NCBI GenBank assembly: GCA_021161885.1
Contig: JAGGZS010000179.1
Span: 1 to 5,745 of the forward strand
DNA: 5,745 bases
Direction: 5' to 3'
From: a bacterium
GTDB taxonomy: Bacteria > Auribacterota > Auribacteria > Auribacterales > Auribacteraceae
Below, piece by piece: positions 1 through 5,745 of the stretch. Numbering within the stretch: the stretch's first letter is position 1; every line of letters starts with the position of its first letter. The translations under genes and the position numbers were made by a program. Below the pieces are notes generated by a model. The model was not told where the DNA came from. It worked only from the letters and a program-made list of their open reading frames with translations, and searched no databases.

Positions 1-19
1 CCTTAAAAATTTTAAAATG

Positions 20-24
20 AAGGA
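20..24 (+). promoter_or_regulatory. Ribosome binding site deciding the macrodomain gene start
   Basis: AAGGA lies 7 bases before the ATG at 32. It overlaps the first codons that would follow the alternative ATG at 17, which has only A/T-rich sequence upstream. This favours the shorter protein. The promoter lies outside the window. Confidence 0.6.
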
Positions 25-31
25 TAAATTA

Positions 32-553
32 ATGCAAAAATATATAGGCGGTTCAAGCATTGAGCTTATAGTCTGCGATATAACCGAACTTGAGGTCGAT
101 GCAATCGTCAACCCCGCTAATTCGTTCCTGCAGTTGGGCGGGGGAGTAGCCGGAGCGATACGGCGCAAGGGCGGGCAATCTATCCAGACAGAATGCGATA
201 AAATAGGGGAAATCAATTCGGGCGAAGCGGTAATTACCACAGCCGGCGATTTAAAAGCAAAATACGTTATTCACGCCGTAGGTCCTCGAATGGGAGAGGG
301 GGATGAAGATAACAAACTGCTTAACGCAACATTGAACAGCTTGGATATCGCCGTTCAGAAAAATCTAAAATCGCTTGCTTTCCCGGCGATTAGCACGGAT
401 ATATTCGGATATCCGATGGAACGCTGCGCTAATGTTATGCTCACCACAGTTGCAGGGTACTTGAAAAATAATCAGGTCAGTTTAAGAGTTGTTTTCTGCC
501 TTTATAATTCAGACGCTTATGAAATTTTCAGGGGCGTTTTTGAATCGTTTTAA
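32..553 (+). CDS. Stand-alone macrodomain protein, AF1521-like (ADP-ribose/ADP-ribosyl ester binding or hydrolysis)
   Basis: This is a 173-residue single-domain macro protein, the usual length for the family. Visible motifs, numbered from the start used here: CDIT (15-18, phosphate/adenine-side strand), VDAIVNPAN (22-30), the GGGVAGAI loop (36-43), SGEAVITTAGDL (63-74), YVIHAVGP (78-85) and AFPAISTDIFGYP (116-128). These are the ADP-ribose-binding strands and loops of macrodomains. Family members bind ADP-ribose and many hydrolyse O-acetyl-ADP-ribose or ADP-ribosyl-carboxylate esters in the cytoplasm. The loop is GGGVAxAI, as in archaeal AF1521, rather than the GGGGVDGAIH loop of MacroD enzymes, so the exact activity is uncertain. 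I chose the ATG at 32 because AAGGA at 20-24 sits 7 bases upstream. An in-frame ATG at 17 would add five residues but has no Shine-Dalgarno. A hairpin terminator follows the stop. Family is sure; substrate is not. Confidence 0.93.
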   Translation: MQKYIGGSSIELIVCDITELEVDAIVNPANSFLQLGGGVAGAIRRKGGQSIQTECDKIGEINSGEAVITTAGDLKAKYVIHAVGPRMGEGDEDNKLLNATLNSLDIAVQKNLKSLAFPAISTDIFGYPMERCANVMLTTVAGYLKNNQVSLRVVFCLYNSDAYEIFRGVFESF

Positions 554-570
554 TACTTTTTTTGTTATCT

Positions 571-593
571 TCCAAATGATTTGGATGTTTTTT
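571..593 (+). terminator. Intrinsic terminator of the macrodomain gene
   Basis: TCCAAATGATTTGGA (571-585) is a perfect inverted repeat. It can fold as a 6-bp stem (TCCAAA/TTTGGA) with a TGA loop. After two bases a run of six T follows (588-593). It begins 17 bases after the macrodomain stop codon. The stem is short and has only two G-C pairs, so termination may be partial. Confidence 0.5.
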
Positions 594-624
594 CTGAAAA
601 TATCGTTTATTGATCATTCCTTTA

Positions 625-850
625 ATGTTAAAATTAAAAAATGTTCTTAAATTGATTATAAAAGTTTTTTTTACAAGGTGAAACACATAATTATTCAGGC
701 AAGTATAAGATATCTAATAAAAACAAAACTGTTCTTGCATCAGATGAAAGTAAGGGCTTTTTTGTAATATCAACGGATTGCCTTAAAATAGAGGTATTAG
801 AGACATATTCAAAATATTCGTTTTATACTTGGAAAAAAGTCAAAAGCTAA
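625..850 (+). pseudogene. Frameshifted small gene, unknown function (74 residues if repaired)
   Basis: An ATG at 625 opens a frame that begins MLKLKNVLKLIIKV, then stops at TGA (679-681). A second frame, open from 662 to the TAA at 848-850, has no ATG, GTG or TTG start. It encodes a protein-like stretch that includes YSGKYKISNKNK, GFFVISTDCLKIEVLE and a C-terminal YSFYTWKKVKS. The two frames overlap at a run of eight T (665-672). Removing one T joins them into a single 74-residue reading frame. The N-terminal part is basic and hydrophobic; the remainder is soluble-looking and rich in Lys, Ser and Tyr. I do not recognise a family. There is no clear Shine-Dalgarno before 625, so either the true start differs or the gene is decayed. 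Alternatives are a sequencing error in the T run, phase variation, programmed slippage, or chance open frames. Confidence 0.35.
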
Positions 851-922
851 TTTATTAATCTTTACTTAATAATTATTTTAATGTATTTTTGTTTTTTCAA
901 TTTAAACAAAAAAGAAAAAATG

Positions 923-938
923 TTTACGTAAGTGTAAA
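923..938. repeat. Small palindromic element TTTACGTAAGTGTAAA just before the radical SAM ribosome binding site
   Basis: The element holds the perfect palindrome TTACGTAA (924-931) and a second arm GTAAA (934-938) that pairs with TTTAC (923-927). It ends six bases before the Shine-Dalgarno. Its position would suit an operator or a small leader hairpin, but the arms are short and A/T-rich, so chance is possible. Confidence 0.22.
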
Positions 939-943
939 ATATA

Positions 944-949
944 AAAGGA
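944..949 (+). promoter_or_regulatory. Ribosome binding site of the radical SAM gene
   Basis: AAAGGA sits 7 bases before the ATG at 957, ideal spacing for a Shine-Dalgarno. TAAAAT at 935-940 resembles a -10 box, but it would place the transcript start on the ribosome site itself, so it is probably not this gene's promoter. Confidence 0.7.
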
Positions 950-956
950 TGAAAAT

Positions 957-1883
957 ATGAGTTATAAAAGCGATATTAAAAAAGCCGATAGGGGAATCGA
1001 ATCTGTCGGGTTCCCTGACGTTATCCTGATAGATAACACAAGCATTTGTAATTTAAAATGTTCAATGTGCGATCATGTGAACATAAAAAATTATCGTAAA
1101 ATGGAAAACATGAGCAATGAACTGTATACAAAAATAATAGACGAAATAGCCGAAGAAAACCCTACCGCCCGCGTGTGGCAGATTTTTTACGGCGACCCGT
1201 TTGTGCTTAAAGAAATGCCCGAACGCATTAAATACGCTAAAGATAAAGGCTTGACAGATGTGGTGCTCAACTCAAACGGAGTGCTTATGTCCGCTGATAA
1301 AGCCGAGGCTGTCATCAAAGCAGGGCTGGATGCTATATATGTGGGCATAGATGCTGCCACGGAAGAAACCTACAACCAGATACGTGTAGGCGGTAATTTT
1401 CAAAAAGCAGTAAACAATGTTCTTAAATATAGGGATATTCTTGCAGAACACGGTAATCCTAACCAAAAATTGTTTGTCCAGTATGTAGTAAGCGATGTTA
1501 ATGAGCATGAAACAGATAGTTTTCGCGAATTTTGGAAACAACAAGGGGTTAATGTTAAAATACGTCCTCGAGTAAGCTGGGCAGGGCTGATTGAGGCAAA
1601 AAATCTTCAGCCTAACGAGAATGTTAATCGTAAACCGTGTTACTGGCTAATGAAAACAATTAATATTTGTACAGACGGCAGGGTAGCCTTTTGTTCCGTT
1701 GACCCCCATTGCCGCGTTCCTAGCGGTAATATTATGACCAATACTATCAAAGAGGTATGGGCAGGCGACCTTAAGGTTTATCGCGATATGCATAATGAAG
1801 GTCGATTCAATGAACTGCCCCAGATGTGTAGGGAATGTAAAGATTGGCAGTCCGCTTACGCTGAATATGAATTAGCAAAATAA
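957..1883 (+). CDS. Radical SAM protein with reduced SPASM-type C-terminal Fe-S domain
   Basis: This 308-residue cytoplasmic enzyme has a radical SAM core. C31, C35 and C38 form the CX3CX2C motif (CNLKCSMC) that binds the [4Fe-4S] cluster cleaving S-adenosylmethionine. FYGDP (77-81) takes the place of the usual GGEP motif, LNSNG (104-108) is the next SAM-contact strand, and IYVGIDAATEETYNQIRVGG (127-146) is typical of SPASM-subfamily proteins. The C-terminus has C228, C238, G241, C246, C252, C291 and C294, with TDGRVAFC, SGNI and IKEVW as landmarks. The CX5CX3C tail of a full SPASM domain is absent, so one auxiliary cluster is more likely than two. AAAGGA (944-949) lies 7 bases before the ATG, which supports this start. 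Relatives act on peptides or appear in glycan and cofactor loci. No precursor peptide, transporter or glycan gene is visible beside it, so the substrate is unknown. Confidence 0.9.
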   Translation: MSYKSDIKKADRGIESVGFPDVILIDNTSICNLKCSMCDHVNIKNYRKMENMSNELYTKIIDEIAEENPTARVWQIFYGDPFVLKEMPERIKYAKDKGLTDVVLNSNGVLMSADKAEAVIKAGLDAIYVGIDAATEETYNQIRVGGNFQKAVNNVLKYRDILAEHGNPNQKLFVQYVVSDVNEHETDSFREFWKQQGVNVKIRPRVSWAGLIEAKNLQPNENVNRKPCYWLMKTINICTDGRVAFCSVDPHCRVPSGNIMTNTIKEVWAGDLKVYRDMHNEGRFNELPQMCRECKDWQSAYAEYELAK

Positions 1884-1886
1884 AAT

Positions 1887-1901
1887 AAAAAAAAATTTTT
1901 T
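1887..1901. terminator. A9T6 tract after the radical SAM stop, possible weak terminator
   Basis: Nine A (1887-1895) run straight into six T (1896-1901), starting 4 bases after the radical SAM stop. The plus-strand transcript could form an A-U hairpin ending in U residues, and the DNA would be intrinsically bent. No G-C pair stabilises it, so this is a weak candidate in the gap between converging genes. Confidence 0.25.
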
Positions 1902-1923
1902 CTTCTGATAAAATTATTTAGTT

Positions 1924-1939
1924 AAAAAAGCGGCCGCTT
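1924..1939 (-). terminator. GC-rich palindrome plus U-run, possible terminator of tex
   Basis: AAGCGGCCGCTT (1928-1939) is a perfect 12-base palindrome. Read on the minus strand it runs directly into a T run that extends to 1924, about 25 bases after the tex stop. As RNA it can fold only as a 4-bp AAGC/GCTT stem with a GGCC loop, so it is short for an intrinsic terminator. Read on the plus strand, the nearest T run comes about a dozen bases later. It is the only GC-rich patch in the gap. Confidence 0.35.
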
Positions 1940-1964
1940 GCAGAATATATTTTTTTTGATTCGT

Positions 1965-4097
1965 TTATAAACCTTTAAGAGATAAGGCAATTCGTTTTCT
2001 TCCGGCATCCACGCTTAAAACTTTTGCTTTTACTTGCTGCCCCACTTTAACTATATCGCACGGGTCTTTTACAAACTTATCTGCCAGATGAGATATATGC
2101 ACTAATGCGTCTTTATGCACACCCAAATCCACAAACGCGCCGAAATTTGTTATATTTGTTATTATTCCGGTTAAAACCATACCTTCTTTTAAATCGCTTA
2201 TTGTTCTGATATTATCGTCAAATTCAATCGGCGAATATTGAGTTCTTGGGTCTAATCCGGGTTTTTTTAGTTCGCTTATTATATCTTTTAATGTTTGTTC
2301 GGCAAAATTTGAAGTGAAATATTTTTTTATATTAATTGATTCGATTAATCGGTCATTGCCCATAACGGTTTTTATATCTGTTTTTAAATCGCTTAATATT
2401 TTTTCTACAATAGAATAAGTTTCCGGATGAATAGCGGAACTGTCGAGCGGGTTATTGCCTGCTTTTATGCGTAAAAAACCTGCGGACTGCTCAAACGCTT
2501 TTTTACCGTATTTTGGAATTTTAAGAAATTGTTTTCGGTTTTGGAATTTTCCGTGTTTATTCCTGTAAGATACTATTTCAGCCGCAAGCGATTTGCCAAT
2601 ACCCGCCACATAAGAGAGCAGGGCTTTTGAAGCTGTATTCACATCCACTCCGACAAGGTTCACGCAATGTTCCACTTCTTCGTCGAGTTTTTGTTTGAGC
2701 AAAGTTTGATTGACGTCGTGCTGGTATTGTCCCACTCCAATTGATTTCGGGTCGATTTTAACAAGTTCAGCAAGAGGGTCTTGTAACCGCCGTCCGATGG
2801 AAATCGCGCCTCGGACGGTAGCGTCGTAATCGAGAAATTCTTCTCCGGCAGTATCTGATACCGAATAGATTGACGCACCTGCTTCATTAACTACAATGCA
2901 GGCTATATTCTTTTTCCCGAAAATATTTTTATATTCATTAATAAATGCTTCGGTTTCACGGCTTGCCGTCCCGTTGCCTAAAGCAATATATTTGATAGAA
3001 AATTTTTCTATCAGTTTATTTAAAACAGCTGAGGAATCTTCTTTTTTGTTATGGGGCGCAATAGGATAGATAGCTGTATTATGAAGCGGTTTGCCTGTGG
3101 CGTCGAGCACAACTAATTTAATTCCAGTCCTGAAACCCGGGTCAAGGGCTATTATAGGTTTTGTCCCGAGAGGGGAGGCAAGCAAGAGTTGGCGTAAATT
3201 TTTAGCAAACGTTTTTACAGCTTCTTCATCGGATTTCTCTTTTAGCATTTTTTTTATATCTGAAGATAAAGATGGATAAAGCAGCCGTTTAAAACTGTCT
3301 TCCACAGCTTTTTTTATTGTTGTATAAAAAATATTGTTTGTGCTGTATATGTACTTATCGGAGATAATATTAAGGAATTTTTCTTCGGGAATTATCCATT
3401 TAACAGTTAAAATTTTTTCGTTTTCACCACGCATAATAGCAAGAAATCTGTGAGAGGGGATTGACGCTGCCGATTCTTCAAAATCGTAATACATCTCAAA
3501 TTTGCTCGGCTTATTTTTTTTTGTTTTGCTGACTGTTGATTTAATCTTTCCTTCTTTAAAAAATAAATTTCTGAGCGTTTTCCGTAAATAAGTATCCATA
3601 TTAATTTTTTCGGCGATAATATCTGATGCCCCTTGAAGCGCTGATTCTATATCAGGCACATTTTCATTAAGAAAAGGGGGTATTATATCGGAAATTTTTC
3701 CGGAAAAATCTTTTTGCCTTAATATTCTGTCGGCTAAAGGGAGCAGCCCTTTTTCCTCGGCTATTTTTGCTTTTGTTTTGCGTTTAGGTTTGAAGGGCAA
3801 ATAAATATCTTCAAGTTCTGTTTTAGACAGGGTGTCATTAATTGTTTTTTTTATTTTATTCGTGAGCAGTCGTTGGTCTGCAATAGTATTAAGAATAGTT
3901 TGTTTGCGTTCATTAATTTCAATTAGATATTTTTGCTTGTCTTGGATAGATCGTATTTGAATTTCGTTAAGGTTGCCGGTAACCTCTTTTCGGTAACGGG
4001 CGATAAACGGCACAGTCGCGCCTTCGGCAAAAAGGGATAATGTGTTTTTTACAGATTTTTCTGATATTCCAAGCAGTTGGCTTATAATTACTTGCAT
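1965..4097 (-). CDS. tex: Tex-family RNA-binding protein (Tex N-terminal, YqgF-like, HhH and S1 domains)
   Basis: At 710 residues it is full length for Tex, the bacterial relative of Spt6, a cytoplasmic nucleic-acid-binding protein linked to transcription and RNA metabolism. Domains in order: Tex N-terminal helical region with the signature GATVPFIARYRKEVTG (26-41) and YLPFKPKRK (99-107); YqgF/RNase H-like domain starting ALDPGFRTG (317-325); conserved RGAISIGRRLQDPLAELVKI (429-448) and KSIGVGQYQHDV (451-462); helix-hairpin-helix segment SYVAGIGKSLAAEIVSYR (495-512) and FLKIPKYGKKAFEQSAGF (524-541); LDSSAIHPE (551-559); S1 RNA-binding domain (about 639-707) with GAFVDLG and LVHIS. The ATG at 4097 is preferred: GGTGAT (4107-4102) pairs with the anti-Shine-Dalgarno in the correct register. 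A GTG at 4106 would add three residues and lies inside that site. It follows rmuC on the same strand, with a likely own promoter in the gap. All domains look intact. Confidence 0.96.
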   Translation of the reverse strand: MQVIISQLLGISEKSVKNTLSLFAEGATVPFIARYRKEVTGNLNEIQIRSIQDKQKYLIEINERKQTILNTIADQRLLTNKIKKTINDTLSKTELEDIYLPFKPKRKTKAKIAEEKGLLPLADRILRQKDFSGKISDIIPPFLNENVPDIESALQGASDIIAEKINMDTYLRKTLRNLFFKEGKIKSTVSKTKKNKPSKFEMYYDFEESAASIPSHRFLAIMRGENEKILTVKWIIPEEKFLNIISDKYIYSTNNIFYTTIKKAVEDSFKRLLYPSLSSDIKKMLKEKSDEEAVKTFAKNLRQLLLASPLGTKPIIALDPGFRTGIKLVVLDATGKPLHNTAIYPIAPHNKKEDSSAVLNKLIEKFSIKYIALGNGTASRETEAFINEYKNIFGKKNIACIVVNEAGASIYSVSDTAGEEFLDYDATVRGAISIGRRLQDPLAELVKIDPKSIGVGQYQHDVNQTLLKQKLDEEVEHCVNLVGVDVNTASKALLSYVAGIGKSLAAEIVSYRNKHGKFQNRKQFLKIPKYGKKAFEQSAGFLRIKAGNNPLDSSAIHPETYSIVEKILSDLKTDIKTVMGNDRLIESINIKKYFTSNFAEQTLKDIISELKKPGLDPRTQYSPIEFDDNIRTISDLKEGMVLTGIITNITNFGAFVDLGVHKDALVHISHLADKFVKDPCDIVKVGQQVKAKVLSVDAGRKRIALSLKGL

Positions 4098-4101
4098 AGT
4101 T

Positions 4102-4107
4102 ATCACC
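4102..4107 (-). promoter_or_regulatory. Ribosome binding site deciding the tex start
   Basis: On the minus strand GGTGAT, part of the GGAGGTGAT consensus, lies 4 bases before the ATG at 4097. That puts the would-be GGAGG core about 8 bases from the start. The alternative GTG start at 4106 is embedded in this site and lacks its own purine-rich site, because the bases before it are T-rich. Confidence 0.55.
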
Positions 4108-4117
4108 GCAAACAGTC

Positions 4118-4152
4118 AAAAATAAAAAAGTTGATACAAAAGCAGTTTCAAC
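4118..4152 (-). terminator. Hairpin plus U-run between rmuC and tex, probable rmuC terminator
   Basis: On the minus strand GTTGA (4152-4148) pairs with TCAAC (4134-4130). After an A-A mismatch, AC and GT can add two more pairs, leaving a TGCTTTT loop. The right arm runs straight into TTTTTT (4129-4124), then A and five more T (to 4118). It starts about 75 bases after the rmuC stop and ends 20 bases before the tex start codon. The stem is modest, but the U-run is strong. Confidence 0.5.
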
Positions 4153-4153
4153 C

Positions 4154-4182
4154 ATTTTATATATATTTTATTATGTATTCAA
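4154..4182 (-). promoter_or_regulatory. Probable sigma-70-type promoter of tex
   Basis: On the minus strand TTGAAT (4182-4177) is followed after exactly 17 bases by TAAAAT (4159-4154). The -35 box matches four of six consensus bases and the -10 five of six, with optimal spacing. Transcription would begin near 4147 and give a leader of about 50 bases with the tex ribosome site. The A/T-rich setting makes chance matches common, so this is a good candidate only. Confidence 0.45.
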
Positions 4183-4227
4183 ATAAAAAAATTTTTTCTT
4201 TTAGATATGCAGCTGAAAGAAAAATAA

Positions 4228-5715
4228 TTACTCTGTATTTTGTATTTGGCGAGTAGATAAATCGATTACGTCAAGTTCTTTTATGTCCTCGCCCGTAGAA
4301 GCACCTAATTCTTTAAACCTACGCGCTGCAGGCAGAACTCTGCTTTCAAATGAACCGATAGATTTATTATAAGCGGAAACGGTTCTGTCCAGCCCCTTTT
4401 TGATATCCGAGAAATGGCTTGTCATTGTTTTTATCCTGTCATAAAGATTTTTACCCAGATTGCTTATGATTTGTGTATTTTTCGCTATTTGTTCCTGTCG
4501 CCATCCGTAAGCTACTGCCCGCAAAAGAGCGATTAAGGTTGTGGGAGTCGCGAGTAAAACCTTTTTTTCAACAAACGCGTATTCAATCAGGCTGTGGTTT
4601 TGTTCGAGGGCGGCGCTGAAAAATGTTTCGCCGGGCAGAAAAAGAACAACAAATTCAGGTGTTGTCTCGAAATAAGACCAATAATTTTTTGAGCCGAGCT
4701 TTATGATATGGTTTTTAATTTGCCTTGCGTGGTCTTTGAGCTTTTTTATTTTCATTGCTTCGTCTTTAGCCTCAAGTGCTTCGAGATAAGCCATAAGGGG
4801 CGCTTTTGAGTCGACGACTATAATCTTATTATTAGGAAGTTTTACTATCATATCCGGCCGTAGCCTTCCTTCTTCGGTTGATACGCTTTCCTGCGTTACA
4901 AAATCGCAGTATTCGACCATACCAGCGATTTCAACCACTTTTTTAAGCTGAATTTCACCCCATCTGCCGCGTACAGTCGGAGTCCTTAACGCCCTGACAA
5001 GATGCGATGTTTCCGACTGGAGCTGAATTTGTGTGCTGGCGAGAGATTTTAACTGTTCGGTCAAACTTGAATACGCCGATACACGTTGTCTCTCGATTTC
5101 CTGAATTTTTGTGTCGAATTTTTCTAAAGATATTTTAAGGGGCACAATGGTTTCATTTATCGCTTTATGGCGGGTTTCCATATCTGTTTTCGCGTTTTCC
5201 TGAAATTTTTCAAGAGTATTTTTTGCAAGTTGGAGAAACGATTTGTTATTAGTGTTTAACGCTTCCGCTGACAATGCTTTGAATGCGTCGGATAATTTTA
5301 TTTGCGCCTGATTAATTATTTCTATTTTTTCATGGGCGGCTTTTCTTTCTTCCTGAAGCCTTACTTCTAATTGCGAAATTTTTTCTTTGAGTGAAGTGTT
5401 TTCCTCGGTTAAATTATTTATATCGTTAGTCTGGTTGGTTATGGTTTGAGCAAGTTCGGGTATGCGTGAATTTTTTTCTTCGGCGGCAGAGCGTTTTTGT
5501 GATTCTATTTTGAGCTCTTCGCGAAGTTTATCGGTTTCCAAAACTAATGATTGCAAACTTGTTTTGATATCTTTGATTTGTTCCTCTTTCCAGTTTAATC
5601 TTTCAAGCAGTTTTTCCCGTTCTATATTATCTTTGACTTTATATTTTGAGTTAAAAAACAACCAAATTACCGTGCTGCCGACGATTAATCCGCTTATTAA
5701 TAAAACAATGACCAT
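4228..5715 (-). CDS. rmuC: RmuC-family DNA recombination protein, membrane-anchored coiled-coil nuclease-fold protein
   Basis: This 495-residue protein belongs to the RmuC family, which in Escherichia coli limits recombination at inverted repeats. Residues 1-21 form one hydrophobic membrane anchor. A long charged coiled coil (about 30-235) follows, then the conserved RmuC core: LVRALRTPTVRGRWGEIQL (239-257), GRLRPDMIVKLP (283-294), VVDSKAPLMAYLEAL (300-314), TPEFVVLFLPGETFFSAALE (352-371) and LLATPTTLIALLRAVAYGW (387-405). D288 with D302 and K304 of VDSK fit the D...(D/E)xK pattern of a restriction-endonuclease-like fold. This makes a nuclease role likely from the family, though it cannot be proved here. 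The length is typical and no motif is broken. AGGATGAT (5728-5721) precedes the ATG at 5715. The upstream 30 bases end at the window edge, so the promoter, or an upstream operon partner, is not visible. tex follows after 130 bases. Confidence 0.96.
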   Translation of the reverse strand: MVIVLLISGLIVGSTVIWLFFNSKYKVKDNIEREKLLERLNWKEEQIKDIKTSLQSLVLETDKLREELKIESQKRSAAEEKNSRIPELAQTITNQTNDINNLTEENTSLKEKISQLEVRLQEERKAAHEKIEIINQAQIKLSDAFKALSAEALNTNNKSFLQLAKNTLEKFQENAKTDMETRHKAINETIVPLKISLEKFDTKIQEIERQRVSAYSSLTEQLKSLASTQIQLQSETSHLVRALRTPTVRGRWGEIQLKKVVEIAGMVEYCDFVTQESVSTEEGRLRPDMIVKLPNNKIIVVDSKAPLMAYLEALEAKDEAMKIKKLKDHARQIKNHIIKLGSKNYWSYFETTPEFVVLFLPGETFFSAALEQNHSLIEYAFVEKKVLLATPTTLIALLRAVAYGWRQEQIAKNTQIISNLGKNLYDRIKTMTSHFSDIKKGLDRTVSAYNKSIGSFESRVLPAARRFKELGASTGEDIKELDVIDLSTRQIQNTE

Positions 5716-5720
5716 TATTT

Positions 5721-5728
5721 ATCATCCT
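5721..5728 (-). promoter_or_regulatory. Ribosome binding site of rmuC
   Basis: On the minus strand AGGATGAT, close to the GGAGGTGAT consensus, ends 5 bases before the ATG at 5715, and its AGGA core lies 9 bases away. It supports the start that keeps the N-terminal membrane anchor. Confidence 0.65.
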
Positions 5729-5745
5729 GTTGTTAAAAATGTTAA

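Larger units (their letters stand above)
554..956. other. Intergenic region of about 400 bases without an intact gene
   Basis: From left to right it holds the terminator at 571-593, a probable frameshifted small gene (625-850), and an A/T-rich leader before the radical SAM gene. The leader has inverted repeats made mostly of A and T: TTATTAA (852-858) with TTAATAA (866-872), and TTTTTGTTT (886-894) with AAACAAAAA (904-912). A weak sigma-70-like pair, TTTACT (861-866) and TATTTT (884-889) with a 17-base spacer, could drive the radical SAM gene. Each box matches only four of six consensus bases, and such matches are common in A/T-rich DNA. I see no tRNA, rRNA, riboswitch or CRISPR repeat here. 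Confidence 0.55.

Noticed and set aside
576..650. 24-codon ATG open frame starting in the terminator hairpin
   Set aside because: It is short, starts inside the hairpin stem, has no ribosome site, and its hydrophobic content is what A/T-rich DNA gives by chance.
678..767. GTG-initiated 29-codon open frame inside the intergenic region
   Set aside because: It has no clear ribosome site, and it overlaps the more protein-like 662-850 frame.
32..850. Macrodomain gene plus small ORF as a DarTG-like toxin-antitoxin pair
   Set aside because: The downstream small ORF is too short for an ADP-ribosyltransferase toxin, shows none of its motifs, and a terminator separates the two.
1272..1544. 90-codon open frame antisense to the radical SAM gene
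   Set aside because: It lies wholly inside a gene with clear family motifs, has no recognisable domain and no convincing ribosome site, so it is a reading-frame shadow.
2660..2887. 75-codon open frame on the minus strand inside tex
   Set aside because: It overlaps the strongly conserved core of tex in another frame and its product resembles no family.
3091..3279. 62-codon plus-strand open frame antisense to tex
   Set aside because: It is antisense to the YqgF-like domain of tex and shows no family motif or ribosome site.
3967..4155. 62-codon minus-strand open frame overlapping the start of tex
   Set aside because: It begins inside the terminator/promoter region and runs out of frame through the conserved tex N-terminus. 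It lacks a Shine-Dalgarno, so a tex leader peptide is not supported.

Overview
The window is an AT-rich stretch of bacterial chromosome. It carries four intact protein genes and one apparently broken small gene. Genes use the standard code, and most starts have purine-rich Shine-Dalgarno sequences (AAGGA, AAAGGA, AGGATGAT, GGTGAT). Intergenic DNA is rich in A and T runs. The set (RmuC with a membrane anchor, Tex/S1 protein, macrodomain protein, radical SAM/SPASM protein) fits many AT-rich Gram-negative-type anaerobes. An Elusimicrobiota-like host is one possibility, but nothing here fixes the phylum.

Left half, plus strand: a stand-alone macrodomain protein (32-553) ends in a small hairpin-plus-U-run terminator (571-593). 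The next 400 bases hold no intact gene. They do hold two open frames that join into a 74-residue protein if one T is removed from a run of eight (625-850). After an A/T-rich leader with small inverted repeats comes a radical SAM protein (957-1883). It has the CX3CX2C cluster motif and a reduced SPASM-type C-terminus that probably binds one auxiliary Fe-S cluster.

Right half, minus strand: rmuC (5715-4228) is followed by tex (4097-1965). Between them lies a hairpin with a U-run whose left arm overlaps the predicted transcription start of a good sigma-70-like promoter. This suggests that rmuC transcription ends where tex transcription begins. The radical SAM gene and tex converge on an 81-base gap that holds an A9T6 tract and a 12-base GC-rich palindrome containing a NotI site.

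Tex and RmuC are housekeeping nucleic-acid proteins (transcription/RNA-linked, and DNA recombination-linked). The macrodomain protein probably acts on ADP-ribose or its derivatives. The target of the radical SAM enzyme cannot be read from the neighbourhood. I see no convincing new defence or mobile system. The least explained part is the frameshifted small gene beside the orphan radical SAM enzyme.
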